Shown: positions 1 through 10,896 of the stretch, piece by piece
Numbering within the stretch: the first letter of the stretch is position 1
Layout: each line of letters begins with the position of its first letter
NCBI GenBank assembly: GCA_943789025.1
Contig: CALSSN010000007.1
Coordinates: 1-64,000, forward strand
Length of the DNA stretch: 64,000 nucleotides
Direction: 5' to 3'
Origin: an uncultured Verrucomicrobiales bacterium
GTDB taxonomy: Bacteria > Verrucomicrobiota > Verrucomicrobiia > Verrucomicrobiales > DEV007
Translations under genes and position numbers: made by a program
The notes under the pieces: model-generated
What the model was told of the DNA's origin: nothing
The model's database searches: none
Seen by the model: the letters and a program-made list of their open reading frames with translations, nothing else

Positions 1-1
1 T

Positions 2-694
2 CCCCACAAAACTTTTATCGAATTTGGCGTGGGTGATTACTCAGAATCAAACACACGCTTTCTCATGATGAACAATAATTGGTCAGGCCTGATTATGGAT
101 GGTTCTTCGGAAAATATGAACCAAGTGAAAAAGGCAGATTACTACTGGCGCTATGACTTAGAGGCAAAAGCAGCATTCATCGATCGTGATAACATCAATA
201 CTCTGATCATGTCACGGAATTTTGATCCAGAGATTGGCATTCTTCACATCGACATTGATGGAAACGACTACTGGATATGGGATGCCATCGACTGTGTCAG
301 CCCGGTCATAGTGATCATGGAATACAATAGTGTTTTTGGCAAAGACCGAGCTCTTACGGTTCCATACGAAAAATCATTCTCCCGCACGGACGCCCATCAT
401 AGTCATTTATATTTCGGTGCATCCTTAAAGGCTTTAAACCATTTGGCCTGCAAAAAAGGATATGCCCTCATTGGAAGCTGTAGCGCAGGGGTCAATGCTT
501 ATTTTGTCAGGAAAGACAAGCTAAACAGCGTTGTGAAAGAGGTTGATCTTGAAACTGGTTACGTCTTGTCAAAGGCAAGAGAATCCCGAGATACGAAAGG
601 AAATCTAACATTTGTTACAGGCGATAACAGGTTACAGAAAATTAAGGGGTTGCCTGTGCATAATGTGGGAAAAGACACAATAGAAAGCCTGTAA
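2..694 (+). CDS. FkbM-like / SAM methyltransferase-type protein, 5' end cut by window
   Basis: The reading frame is open to the first bases of the window: upstream of the GTG at 29 it reads PHKTFIEFG, so the gene begins outside and GTG 29 is not the real start. FIEFGVGDYSESNTRFL resembles the SAM-binding opening (FIEFGxxxG) of FkbM-type methyltransferases, and LHIDIDGNDYWIW resembles their second acidic motif. It lies beside a flippase and small methyltransferases, which suggests a role in modifying a surface glycan. No catalytic residue can be assigned with certainty. The gene is AT-rich compared with most of the window. It converges on the flippase gene, with 11 bp between the two stops. 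Confidence 0.6.
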   Translation, partial: PHKTFIEFGVGDYSESNTRFLMMNNNWSGLIMDGSSENMNQVKKADYYWRYDLEAKAAFIDRDNINTLIMSRNFDPEIGILHIDIDGNDYWIWDAIDCVSPVIVIMEYNSVFGKDRALTVPYEKSFSRTDAHHSHLYFGASLKALNHLACKKGYALIGSCSAGVNAYFVRKDKLNSVVKEVDLETGYVLSKARESRDTKGNLTFVTGDNRLQKIKGLPVHNVGKDTIESL

Positions 695-705
695 AAATCA
701 CCCCC

Positions 706-2094
706 TCAATTACCCGCACTTTGTGCAGCCTTTTTTTTTGGTAAATTCTTAAGCTTGGAGAGAACCCAAAAAGACTCTGCGCAACTCAGCAGGAACGTGA
801 TCGGAAGGTAGGCTGTAATGAGGGCGATCGGAATCCCAGGTGCACCCCACTGTGCGGAAAAGACAGGCATGAGATAAACAGCCAGAGCAGCAGTAGTCAT
901 GCCATAAGTCGCCTGTCCGATCAGGCGACCGAGACCATTGAGAAGCATGGCAAATGGCAGAGAAAAACCACAGACTACCTGCCAGGCAGTCATAAGCAGG
1001 ATAAGATCCCTTGAGGGAACCGATTCGGGCGTTTTCGTCCAGAAAAGAATCAACCCTTGGCCAAACAGGATAAAAAGCAAACAGGGAAGCAACGTCGTGA
1101 CGACGGTGATAAGAACGGAACGGCGAAAGGTTTTAACAATCCAGCGACAATCGCCCCGACTACGTGCCTCGGCGTAGGCGGGCCAAAGCGGTGCAATCAT
1201 CATATCCCGAGCTTGCGTAATCATCCCCAGCATCCGCTGCGTCAGGTTGAACGGAACTGCTGCTGCTGCACCAAGAACGGATGACAGAATCACCTGCGGA
1301 GCACTTGCGAGAAGCGCGCCAGCTAATTGAGGAACAACAAAAAGGATTCCCATCCCGAAGATCTCACGGGCATGCCTTCGATTGGAGTGACTGATAAGGT
1401 CGAGGCGCCAGGCCAACCGTCGCATCAGATGGAACAGCAGGCCGATGTTAACCAGCACGGGAGGAATCAGGGCAAGCACGAGGAAAGGCACCACACTGAG
1501 CTCCAACAGAGCAGCCACCCCAACGAGGACGAGCGACACCACACTGCCAGTCGCATTGGCAACTGACTGAGCCCATCCTAATTGCAATGCAACAGCCAGC
1601 TTCTGTGCTGCGGAGAGGGGAAAGCTCATGCAAAATCCGACGATCACCACGAGCAAGCATGTTCGCGTCTGCAGAGCGAGATTCTTATCCTGAATTTTGA
1701 AGACACCCGCCCAGTCCACGCGCCATCCGATGAGTAGCGAAATCACAAGAACCGCTCCCCCAATCATACAAAGCACCGCAAAACCAGTAAGGAAGATGTC
1801 ACGCGCCGTCTCCAGGTCGTCGCGTCCATGTGCTTCAGAAATTTTATTCTGCATCCCCAGCCCCATGCCCATATCTGCAAAATTCAACAGACTAACCGCA
1901 CCTGTCAGAGTGATCCAAAGCCCAAAACCTTCCTGACCGAGGCAATGCAGCGCAAGTGGCACCTGAGCAAGCGCGCAAAGAACACTCACCATTCGGCCGA
2001 CCGCTGAGGCTCCAGCTGCCCTGTAAATCAGCCCCCACCGCTGGGCGGCTCGCTCGGACTCGGATCCTTTGATCAGCATCTTAAAACGACTCAA
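706..2094 (-). CDS. Polysaccharide flippase (Wzx/MATE-like membrane protein)
   Basis: A 462-residue protein with about 12 hydrophobic segments spread over its length and a short basic N-terminus, the size and layout of Wzx-type oligosaccharide flippases. SAVGRMVSVLCALAQVPLALH and the following GFGLWITLTGAVSLLNFADMG match the start of polysaccharide biosynthesis/MATE-fold exporters, where an FG.W....S..NF.DMG.G pattern is common. It would move undecaprenyl-linked glycan units across the inner membrane. Its neighbours (FkbM-like protein, methyltransferase, GT9-like protein) support a glycan locus. The start at 2094 is the first methionine. Family assignment rests on hydrophobic pattern and local motifs, so the substrate is unknown. 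Confidence 0.8.
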   Translation of the reverse strand: MSRFKMLIKGSESERAAQRWGLIYRAAGASAVGRMVSVLCALAQVPLALHCLGQEGFGLWITLTGAVSLLNFADMGMGLGMQNKISEAHGRDDLETARDIFLTGFAVLCMIGGAVLVISLLIGWRVDWAGVFKIQDKNLALQTRTCLLVVIVGFCMSFPLSAAQKLAVALQLGWAQSVANATGSVVSLVLVGVAALLELSVVPFLVLALIPPVLVNIGLLFHLMRRLAWRLDLISHSNRRHAREIFGMGILFVVPQLAGALLASAPQVILSSVLGAAAAVPFNLTQRMLGMITQARDMMIAPLWPAYAEARSRGDCRWIVKTFRRSVLITVVTTLLPCLLFILFGQGLILFWTKTPESVPSRDLILLMTAWQVVCGFSLPFAMLLNGLGRLIGQATYGMTTAALAVYLMPVFSAQWGAPGIPIALITAYLPITFLLSCAESFWVLSKLKNLPKKKAAQSAGN

Positions 2095-2249
2095 GAAAAT
2101 TCCATCCTCAGGAACCTACATTCCCAAGTGCCTCAAGTCATCATGATGCTAGCTTACTGCCATCTTTAATCCAAGGCATAAGTCCAGGAAAATTCGCACC
2201 TTTCTTATCTCTAGGCAGTTCACTTGAACCTGCCCAGAGTTCCAGTGTG

Positions 2250-2276
2250 AAGTGCTACCGCCAAACGGAGCCACTT
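2250..2276. repeat. 27-bp repeat, copy A
   Basis: Core taccgccaaacggagcc flanked by aagtgc and cactt. It is identical at 26 of 27 positions to the copy at 4345-4371, in the same orientation. Its ends are partly self-complementary (aagtg/cactt), which resembles a transposon end. It lies about 58 bp upstream of the decayed IS3 orfA. Confidence 0.75.
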
Positions 2277-2334
2277 GCCTGTTGATGAATTGAGGCTGTT
2301 CTTGGTGGCAAAAACCATCAAGAACAGAACCAAT

Positions 2335-2600
2335 ATGACCAAAAAATCGACGTAAAGCCAGGGCGCAAGCGAAGGTGAGTATCCTTCGACTCCATCTCCT
2401 CGAAAGAACCCCCGTCAGCGAGGTCTGCGCTTACAAGGGAATCAGACCAACTCTCTTCTACCAGTAACAGAAGACGCTTTTTGAGGAAGGAGCTCTCGCC
2501 TTCGAGCGGGGTTAAAACCGCCCCGATCCCAAAGACCGAAAAATCGGCCAACTTGAGGTGGAACTCACCCGCAAGGTCGCCGTCATCGGCAAACTAGCAC
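2335..2600 (+). pseudogene. Decayed IS3-family orfA (transposase helix-turn-helix subunit)
   Basis: From an ATG at 2335, pieces in two frames read like orfA of IS3-type elements: VSILRLHLLERTPVSEVC, then RPTLFYQ, stop, QKTLFEEGALAFERG, stop, and ELTRKVAVIGKLA. Intact relatives continue through these points with W (FYxWQK) and a basic residue. The two in-frame TAA codons and one frameshift make the gene non-functional. It would have encoded the DNA-binding protein that is fused to OrfB by ribosomal frameshifting. Identification rests on remembered family patterns, not a search. Confidence 0.7.
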
Positions 2601-2604
2601 AATC

Positions 2605-3390
2605 TTACTTTGATCCCCCGCATCTCCCTGCTCAGCTGGGCCTCCATCCAGAGAGCGACTTCTTACCAATGGGTCGAGCGCCAGGGCCTGGCCAATCGAC
2701 ATAACCCGCCGCCCTGCCACTGTTTAACGTATCCTCCCTACGAAAAAATGCGCAAGCGGCCTCGGAAACCATCGATGCAAGGCTCCGGCTTCAAGCAGGC
2801 GAAAGCTCCCCACAGCCACTGGCACATCGCCTTCACCTACACCTCTATCTCTCAGGCTCCTTCCACTTCTTCTGCGCTATTCTCAATGACTATAACCGGG
2901 CCACATTCTCTCGTGGGACAACCCCGCCCCCCCACCATGACCTCTGAGGATGCCCAGATTATCCTCCAGCGTGCCCGAGAAGCTTCTCCTGAGCCCGCCC
3001 GAGGGTCGTGAGCGACAGCGGCAAGCCGTTTGTGGGATGGGAATTCACCAGCCTCCTCAAAACCGTCGACTTCACCCGGGCCACCACCTCGCCTTACTAT
3101 CCGCAGTCCACGGTCAAGATCGAGCGCTTCAACGGCAGCCTCAAAAACGAATGCATCTACCCCACTACTCCACTCACCCTCGAGGACGCTAAGCGGGTGG
3201 TCTCGGAATACGTCGACCACTACACCAGAGTCCGTCTGCGCTCAGTCATCGGCTACGTCCCGCACGCAGCCGTACTCGAAAACAGCCGCGACACAATCAT
3301 GAGAAACGGGACAAAAAGCTTGCCAAAGCCCGACTCCATAGGATAGAAATCTCAGACGACCAGAACCATCAGGACCCAATAGCAGCGTAG
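2605..3390 (+). pseudogene. Decayed IS3-family orfB (rve integrase/transposase)
   Basis: Three frames together give a recognisable OrfB. From 2610: SWASIQRATSYQWVERQGL, then GSGFKQAKAPHSHWHIAFTY, then MTSEDAQIILQRAREA. From about 3008: SDSGKPFVGWEF and TSPYYPQSTVKIERFNGSLKNEC, typical of the rve catalytic core and C-terminal region. A final frame reads DKKLAKARLHRIEISDD and stops at 3390. The first acidic residue of the DDE triad (HWHID in relatives) is alanine here, the middle is shortened, and at least two frameshifts are present. It is a dead element. I could not find convincing terminal inverted repeats immediately around it. Confidence 0.8.
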
Positions 3391-3578
3391 TTGCGTTTCT
3401 CTGATTCAAGGTGAACCAGCACAGTTCTGAATCTGCATTCCTCATAACCAAGCTGCCTGAGGGGGCGCGTCACCCAAAAAATTGGAGTCGTCTATTTTGC
3501 AGAACTGAAAGAGGGCCATAACTTAAGCGTGATTGGCAAGCCAAAAATTTCGTATTAACCATAAATTAATAAGACAAA

Positions 3579-4316
3579 ATGTTTACGCAAATATGCAATA
3601 AATTAAAAGAAATTGCTGCATTTATTGGACTTAAGTCGTCCGAAAAAGCAATTAATTTTGGAGACGAAGAACTGAGGCATCGCTTTCTCGTAGAAAAACG
3701 AGAGCAACTTTCCAAAAAATGGGGTTATGTGAATATGCCTTGGGATGCCATCGCTCTTCTTAATTTTTTCGATCGGTTTAGCGACCACCAAACCGTGACT
3801 TTTGCTGAACTTGGCGTCGCTCGAGGCTATACCTCGAATCGAATGTATGAGTTTCTCCGGCAGATTGGCGTCAAGAAGGTTCGTTATTTTGCAATTGATA
3901 ATCTGGCATATGCCAACCTTGAACAGAAACCGCCTTGTTTTGAGTTTAAAGAAATACAATTTATCAACGGAGACAGGCAGGCCTTAGCGACACTTGACGA
4001 TGAAGTAGACTGTGTTTTTTTAGATGCCTGCCATTGCGCAGAGTGTGTCTACAGTGATTCGATTGCGGCGAGTAAAATCGTGAAAAAAGGTGGCTACATG
4101 TTGTTTCATGACACCTCACTTTCTGCCCAGTATCCTCTATCAGAGCTTACAAAGCTACATCAGCAGCACTACGGAGTTAATGAATCCGGGCGTCCCTTTT
4201 CGGTTGTCGAGGGGATCATAACAGCACGAAACGAATGGGAAGGACAGTGGCGATTAATTATGCAGGCCAATGACCAGCTGCCGATTGGCGGTTGTCGAGG
4301 CTACCAAAAATGCTGA
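3579..4316 (+). CDS. Class I SAM-dependent methyltransferase
   Basis: A 245-residue protein with TFAELGVARGYTSNRMYEF as SAM-binding motif I, YFAIDNLAY as the acidic motif II, DCVFLDACHC as motif IV, and KKGGYMLFHDTSL as the strand after helix E. This order fits the Methyltransf_24/CmcI-like group, which often acts on sugars or small acceptors in surface-glycan loci. It sits between the IS3 remnant and the second 27-bp repeat and has AT-rich codon use unlike most of the window, consistent with transfer. The ATG at 3579 is close to AT-rich upstream DNA. The acceptor substrate cannot be told from sequence. Confidence 0.75.
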   Translation: MFTQICNKLKEIAAFIGLKSSEKAINFGDEELRHRFLVEKREQLSKKWGYVNMPWDAIALLNFFDRFSDHQTVTFAELGVARGYTSNRMYEFLRQIGVKKVRYFAIDNLAYANLEQKPPCFEFKEIQFINGDRQALATLDDEVDCVFLDACHCAECVYSDSIAASKIVKKGGYMLFHDTSLSAQYPLSELTKLHQQHYGVNESGRPFSVVEGIITARNEWEGQWRLIMQANDQLPIGGCRGYQKC

Positions 4317-4344
4317 GCGGGGTATGAATGCGCACTCTTTAATA

Positions 4345-4371
4345 AAGTGGTACCGCCAAACGGAGCCACTT
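4345..4371. repeat. 27-bp repeat, copy B
   Basis: Same sequence as 2250-2276 except for one base, and in the same orientation. Here the ends aagtgg/ccactt form a perfect 6-bp inverted repeat. The two copies bracket the IS3 remnant plus the methyltransferase gene. Confidence 0.75.
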
Positions 4372-4661
4372 CATGGAGCTACGGCAGGCGAAGTTGCATG
4401 AGCAGGATGGGGAACTCATGCGGTAGATAAACATGGTCCACACCCATCAGACCTTTCTCGGAACGCCCAAAATCGCGCCCGAACTTGGAGGGCTGTGCTG
4501 GCGTACCAGCGGGAGACGCTGTCGGCAGTTGATGGTTGATGTGGTGAGGGTCATCAACGTCGGTTCATCGTGTTGAAGCTGGCCTTTTTCAGAGAGCCCT
4601 GATTATGACTGGCATTCACACACCAGCTTAGTTCGGTTATGAGCCGCTTCCCTTGACTCTG
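4372..4661 (-). other. Gene-free stretch, probable remnant of a mobile-element gene
   Basis: No intact gene. On the minus strand a protein-like run reads EKGLMGVDHVYLPHEFPIL and ends at a TAG directly next to the 27-bp repeat. This could be the C-terminus of a lost transposase or other element-borne gene, with the repeat as the element end. The family was not recognised. Confidence 0.3.
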
Positions 4662-5450
4662 CTACTCCACTATCTTCCAATCACTTCCATGAAAAGAAGG
4701 TTTCGTTCGAGAGGAATCAGAATTCCTGGTGTCATAAAAAAACTTTCCACAATCCAGATTCAACTGTTTTATTAACTGAAACACAGAACTGTCAACTGTG
4801 TGTATCTCTTCGGCTTTTTCCAATACGCCCATCCAATCAAAAAGACTATCCGTCTTGGCATCCAGAAATACTTTTGGGAGATCAGTTTTAATTTTTAAAT
4901 CGTTGACACCACTGCTCGTAAGAACATTACAGAATGCAAAACGATTCGGGAGATTAAGGTTTTTCTCCAATTTCTCTTCTCTTTTTCGGTCTCTTTCTAT
5001 ATAGAAATCAGAAAATCTTTTTGAATAATTCATCAACATCTGATTATACAATGACTCTTCCCAATCACTGCTGCAATACTCAAATCCTATTCTGACAGCC
5101 GGAAGCTTATGATAAAAAGGAGACAGTCTTTTTTCAAGAAAAGAAAATTTATAATAAGAAACATAAAACAGTCTTCCAGCGGCAGGAAGCTTGTAAAAAA
5201 ATTTGGAAAGAATTTTTTTGATACCAGGAAACTTATGATAATAAAAATAACAGTCTTCGTCTGAATCAACTTGATGAAAGTTAAGATCAATATCTTTATA
5301 CAACTGCCTTACGCTTCCGTAATTATTTTTTCGAACAGCGAGTATAATTGACCCATGAATTTCATAGAGATTTCTAATTATAGCATTACACACTATATGA
5401 TCTCCCAAGCCCAAATGATGATGCACATATATCATGATCTTACCTTGCAA
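4662..5450 (-). CDS. Glycosyltransferase family 9-like protein
   Basis: A 262-residue, lysine- and tyrosine-rich protein. HLGLGDHIVCNAIIRNLYE near the N-terminus resembles the G-x-GD motif that opens GT9/heptosyltransferase-like proteins, and EKAEEIHTVDSSVFQLIKQL near residues 208-228 resembles their C-terminal nucleotide-sugar site (sVDSs..HlA in relatives). It probably transfers a sugar in the surface-glycan locus, but it is shorter than usual heptosyltransferases (about 330-350 residues), and the middle is unusual. AT content is much higher than in the genes from 5.8 kb on. A second methionine six residues in (MIYVHH) is an equally good start. Confidence 0.55.
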   Translation of the reverse strand: MQGKIMIYVHHHLGLGDHIVCNAIIRNLYEIHGSIILAVRKNNYGSVRQLYKDIDLNFHQVDSDEDCYFYYHKFPGIKKILSKFFYKLPAAGRLFYVSYYKFSFLEKRLSPFYHKLPAVRIGFEYCSSDWEESLYNQMLMNYSKRFSDFYIERDRKREEKLEKNLNLPNRFAFCNVLTSSGVNDLKIKTDLPKVFLDAKTDSLFDWMGVLEKAEEIHTVDSSVFQLIKQLNLDCGKFFYDTRNSDSSRTKPSFHGSDWKIVE

Positions 5451-5864
5451 GAGTAAAACAAAAACATTGGGATCGAAAACAACATCGCATATCCATCATG
5501 GCGATTGCTCTTAAACTTTTTTTCTTTAAACGGCCTGGCCAGCCTTTCCATTACCCTAAATCACGGATCTTGATGCTGTATTTTTTCTTTCTTTCTGAGC
5601 GGGCAATAGATAAAACTTGATCCCTCAATCTTCTGCGATCGGGGTGAACTCCATGGCCATTTTCACAGTAATCTCACACATATTCGCGTTCATGAGTCAA
5701 TTTTTGCGCTGAATTCAATCGAATGACCGATTCGCTTTCACTCTAAGGCTTGCTCTTTATCTTCTTTAGAATTCCCCTGCCCTATCCAAACTCTTTGAAG
5801 CTCTCAAGCCAAAGCCTGAATCGGCCCTCTTTGACCACAACTTTTTCAATCAAAGGCAGCACTA
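5451..5864. other. Intergenic region without recognised gene
   Basis: About 410 bp, AT-rich, between two minus-strand genes. It holds the upstream region of the GT9-like gene and the downstream region of the DUF1080 gene. I see no coding stretch, tRNA or strong hairpin. It marks the change from AT-rich to GC-rich DNA. Confidence 0.5.
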
Positions 5865-7216
<1,352 letters not shown>

Positions 7217-7220
<4 letters not shown>

Positions 7221-8284
7221 AAGTCGATCATCTTTCCAGTGCGAAAACTTTCGTCGGCCGCGGCGACGATGCGCATCGAGTCGAGGGCTGCCCCGAGCTG
7301 TTCACTGACATCGAGGTCCTCGCGGATCGCTCGCAGAAAAAATTCCTGTTCCCGTCGACACAAGGCGTCGTGGTCGGGTTCGTCATCGAGCCGGATTACT
7401 TCATCCTCGCACGCGGGCCGGCCCTCGGCGTCGAGTTCCGCATGGTGGAGGCGGATACACTGGGTCTGGGTGTGGGCATTCACGTTGGCGCTCTGGCCTT
7501 CCCCTGCGGCTTTTTCCGCCACGATAGACACTGCTCCTTCCGGGCCGACCACGTCCTTCACGAAGAATGCCACCTCGCTCATCATCGGGCCCCAACCGGC
7601 TTCATACCAGCCGATGGAACCGTCATCAAAAGTAACCTGAAGGTGGCCGTAATTCATTTTCCCTTCTGGCAGTTCCTCTGTCAGGCGAGCACCCAGCCCA
7701 GAAACACGCACTGGACGAGCACGGGTCATTTGACACATCACATCGACGTAATGCACCCCACAATCGACGATCGGGCTGATCGATGCCATCAGGTTTTTGT
7801 GGGTTTCCCACTCGGGTCCGCTCGACTGCTGATTGAGGTTCATGCGCATGACCAGGGGCTTGCCGAGGCCATGGGACAGCTCGATAAACTTCTGCCAGCT
7901 CGGGTGGTATCGGAGGATGTAGCCGATGACGAGTTTGCGCTTACTGGCCTCGGCGGCGGCGACGATTTTCTCGGCTTCCGCGACGGTTTCAGCCAGAGGT
8001 TTTTCGATAAACACATGACATCCTGCCTGCAATGCCGCGATGGCGTACGGGGCGTGGGTGTCAGGGTAGGTCGAAATAGCAACTGCGTCGGGTGCGGTTT
8101 CCTTTAAGGCCTGGTAGAAGTCGGCAAAGAGGGGGTAGCCACCCCCGAGTTCGTCGTTCAGTTTTTCTCGCGATGCTGCCGATCGCGTGCAGATCCCGAC
8201 GATGTCGAATTCCGGAATGTGATGGTAAGCGAGGGCATGGGAACGACCCATATGGCCTGCGCCGGCGCAAAGTATCGTTGGCAT
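7217..8284 (-). CDS. Gfo/Idh/MocA-family NAD(P)-dependent oxidoreductase
   Basis: A 355-residue protein. The N-terminal Rossmann fold starts ILCAGAGHMGRSHALAY (GxGxxG). HVFIEKPLAETVAEAEKIV carries the conserved EKP of the family with its catalytic lysine, and the second domain contains DCGVHYVDVMCQMT, the usual DxGxHxxD substrate-site motif. It oxidises or reduces a sugar or cyclitol with a nicotinamide cofactor. It lies upstream of, and overlaps by 4 bp, the secreted DUF1080 protein, and downstream of an MFS carrier on the same strand. This arrangement suggests uptake and processing of an oxidised sugar. The substrate is not predictable. Confidence 0.9.
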
Positions 8285-8436
8285 CAGTCGTAGTGGTAGG
8301 TGGGTGAGTTAGCGGTGGGGTGGAAGCGACCTCTGGAAGCAACACAGTGAGGGTTCCGCTGCACTTTCGTGGGGCTCGGAGTAACAGGACTACGCTTGGC
8401 ACCGGAGAATACTTTCACCCATTCCCATGGTTTCGG

Positions 8437-9858
8437 TCACACGGCGCTCTCTTCATCTGGCGACGCCGCTCTGGCCGTTTCTTCGTCACTGACCTCGCTG
8501 TCAACCTTGTCCCAAAAGAGCAGCGCAAAAAGAACAAAAATGACAGCGGCCATCCCAGCGGGGAAGAGCCAGTAGCTTTTCCAATCGGTCATTGCTCTGG
8601 TAATTAAATCACCGGGAACCCCCTCCGGGTAGCCTTTGCCAAACATCCCGAGCAGCGCATCGTAGAAGCTCGGCTCAGCTTTCGATGCGGCAGCGGTGAT
8701 CGCGTCCCTCAAGGGGGGGTCGCCGGCGGGAGCGGCGCCGAAATCTTTGAAAGTATTTGGCAAAGCCGCAGAGGTAAATGGGAAGGTGCCCCCAAAGGCC
8801 ATTCTGAACCCAAAAAACATTCCCAGACCCTGGGTGAGGAAAACCAGTAACGATTGCGCCTGGCCGCGAATTTCTGGAGGCGCTTTTTTGTCGGTGTAGA
8901 TAAATCCGGTGACAAAGAAGAAATCATAACAAATCCCGTGCAAAGCCACTCCCGCTAAGAGCATCCATGCCACTTGCTCCGGAGCACCGAAGGCAAACAG
9001 GGCGTAGCGCGCCACCCAACATCCCATCCCGATTAGAAGCATCAGTTTGACCCCAAGCTTACGGAAAAAGAACGGAATCAAGAGCATGAAGACGATTTCG
9101 GACATCTGACCGAGCGTCATGGTCGAGGCCGCCTGTTCAAATCCGGCAGCACCGAGGAAGGCCGATGTCTGCCCGTAGTAATAGGCCAGTGGAATGCAGA
9201 TCAACATCGAGCAGACCGCAAAGACGAAAAAGGGAGGGTTTTTTAGGAGCTTGAGCGCATCGAGCATGAACAACGATGCGATGTCGAGAGGCTTGTTCTT
9301 AGCGGGTGGCGGTGTGTTGGGCAGGCTGAAGCTGAAGATGCCAAGCGCGATGCTGGAGATGGCGCCGAGCCAGAAGATGTTAAGAGAAGCAGACCAGCCA
9401 AAGGCACCGAGGGAGAGGCCGGCGACGATCCAGCCAATGGTTCCCCAGACCCGCACTTTGGGAAACTGCTCTTGTTTGAGGTGGGTGAAGACAATCGTGT
9501 TGCCGAGACCCAGAGTCGGCATGTAACAAAGCATGTAGGCAATCATAAGCCAGACAATCAGCGCTCCTTTTTCAGCACCCTGGGGAGCAATGGCGGCAAT
9601 GGCACACATGATGCCGCCTCCGACCAGCATGAGAACGCCCATGACCTTTTCCGAGGCGAACAGGCGGTCCGCAACAAGGCCGAGAAAAAGCGGCGCCGTG
9701 ATCGCTGCAATGGGTGCGCTTTCGTAGGCACCTCCGATAAAATCTCCGAGCCCATGGTTCCCCATGGCGAGAGCCAGGGTGGCAAACCATGCCCCCCAAG
9801 CAAAGAACTGCAGAAACATCATCACCGAAAGTTGGAAAGGCACTGAAAATCTCATCAA
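8437..9858 (-). CDS. MFS transporter of the nucleoside:H+ symporter (NupG-like) type
   Basis: A 473-residue protein with 12 predicted membrane segments. The opening LSVMMFLQFFAWGAWFATLA and the following PLFLGLVADRLFASEKVMG are typical of the nucleoside:proton symporter group, where a G.(V/I)ADR.F.(A/S)EK motif follows helix 2. A loop of about 50 residues precedes the last helix. Relatives in Verrucomicrobiota and Planctomycetota often sit beside Gfo/Idh genes and may carry sugars rather than nucleosides. It ends about 150 bp before the oxidoreductase on the same strand, so co-expression is plausible. Confidence 0.85.
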   Translation of the reverse strand: MMRFSVPFQLSVMMFLQFFAWGAWFATLALAMGNHGLGDFIGGAYESAPIAAITAPLFLGLVADRLFASEKVMGVLMLVGGGIMCAIAAIAPQGAEKGALIVWLMIAYMLCYMPTLGLGNTIVFTHLKQEQFPKVRVWGTIGWIVAGLSLGAFGWSASLNIFWLGAISSIALGIFSFSLPNTPPPAKNKPLDIASLFMLDALKLLKNPPFFVFAVCSMLICIPLAYYYGQTSAFLGAAGFEQAASTMTLGQMSEIVFMLLIPFFFRKLGVKLMLLIGMGCWVARYALFAFGAPEQVAWMLLAGVALHGICYDFFFVTGFIYTDKKAPPEIRGQAQSLLVFLTQGLGMFFGFRMAFGGTFPFTSAALPNTFKDFGAAPAGDPPLRDAITAAASKAEPSFYDALLGMFGKGYPEGVPGDLITRAMTDWKSYWLFPAGMAAVIFVLFALLFWDKVDSEVSDEETARAASPDEESAV

Positions 9859-9935
9859 GCAGGGATGTTACACTCGATTCCAAAACTTCTCCACTCCCCT
9901 CTCGGCGGAGGCGTACTAAAAGGGCACGAGCCAGT

Positions 9936-10763
9936 TTACACCAAGCGCAGCATGTCCAGAACAATCCGCGTCCAAAGAAAGAAGTAGCCCTTCACCGAGT
10001 AACGAAAGGTACCTTCGTCCGCCAGCATGATGATCCCCTCATCCAGATTGTGCTCGACCTGACGGCGCATATCCTGCCGCATGACCTCATCCAGTTCCTC
10101 CGCCGTCAGGGGCAGGCTGCTTGCCGGATCGATCGCCTCGACTGCGAGCCATTCAAGATGGGCGCGGACGAGTTTCGAGAACCCCCCTGCGGGGTCGTCT
10201 GAGGTGGAGACGCGGTGCATCTGCATCCCGGGAGGAAGCAGCATGGTGTAGGAAAACGGGTAATTCCAGGTGAGCAGGTGCCGATCCTCGGAGGTCCTCG
10301 TAATCAGGCCGGTGTGGTAAAAGCTCATGCCTTCCTGTTCGGTGAAAAAGATGGCAGCCTGGAGGCGGTCTTCCTCGCGAAAGAAGACGCGAATAAACTG
10401 ATCCATCCCCTCCCAGCTCCACCCGGTATCGGCAAGCTGCTCAAATCCCTCCTCTTCAATCTCCTCGGTCAGGGTGTCGAGCTCAGGAAAGTTCTGCCCC
10501 CTGGGTGGCCAGCGTTCCTCGAGTTCCCGCTCGAGGGGCAGACGCATGGCTCGGATACGGGTGAGAATCTCGAACCACGGGAGAATAAACCAGAAGCACG
10601 CGCCCAGCACACCGACGGCCAGACTGCCGCTGGCGAAGTAGGCACCGAGGAAGGAAGCGGCAAGGATCGCCAGCCCTCCGAGACGCCGAATCAGAGGAGT
10701 CTGGTAGGTGCGGCAGGCAATGGCGAACACCACCACGCCGATGACGATAAGAATTTTGAACAT
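9936..10763 (-). CDS. Hypothetical membrane-anchored protein
   Basis: The frame is open from 10871, but the first 36 codons are rich in Arg, Cys and Pro, so I place the start at the ATG at 10763 (MFKILIVIGVVVFAIACRTY). That gives about 275 residues: two or three N-terminal membrane helices (residues 1-65), then a soluble, acidic domain containing WPPRGQNFPELDTLTEE, DRLQAAIFFTEQEGMSFYHTG and DDPAGGFSKLVRAHLEWLAV. I do not recognise the family. It follows the SNF2 helicase on the same strand with a gap of about 130 bp, which may reflect shared transcription without shared function. Confidence 0.7.
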   Translation of the reverse strand: MFKILIVIGVVVFAIACRTYQTPLIRRLGGLAILAASFLGAYFASGSLAVGVLGACFWFILPWFEILTRIRAMRLPLERELEERWPPRGQNFPELDTLTEEIEEEGFEQLADTGWSWEGMDQFIRVFFREEDRLQAAIFFTEQEGMSFYHTGLITRTSEDRHLLTWNYPFSYTMLLPPGMQMHRVSTSDDPAGGFSKLVRAHLEWLAVEAIDPASSLPLTAEELDEVMRQDMRRQVEHNLDEGIIMLADEGTFRYSVKGYFFLWTRIVLDMLRLV

Positions 10764-10896
10764 CTGCGGTTTTTCAAAAAAGCAAAACGGAGGGCAGGAG
10801 GCTAGATCATGGATGGTTCTTGTCAATCCGAGTGCCCGCAGCGTCCTGCGCCTGCCGTGCACCCACGACACCGCGAAAATGGGACAGCAAGACGGC

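Noticed and set aside
4312-4340. Similarity of ggggtatgaatgcgc at 4317 to ggggtatgagtgcgc at the IS1380 transposase start
   Set aside because: Only about 15 bases match and the following sequence diverges, so a shared element is not supported.
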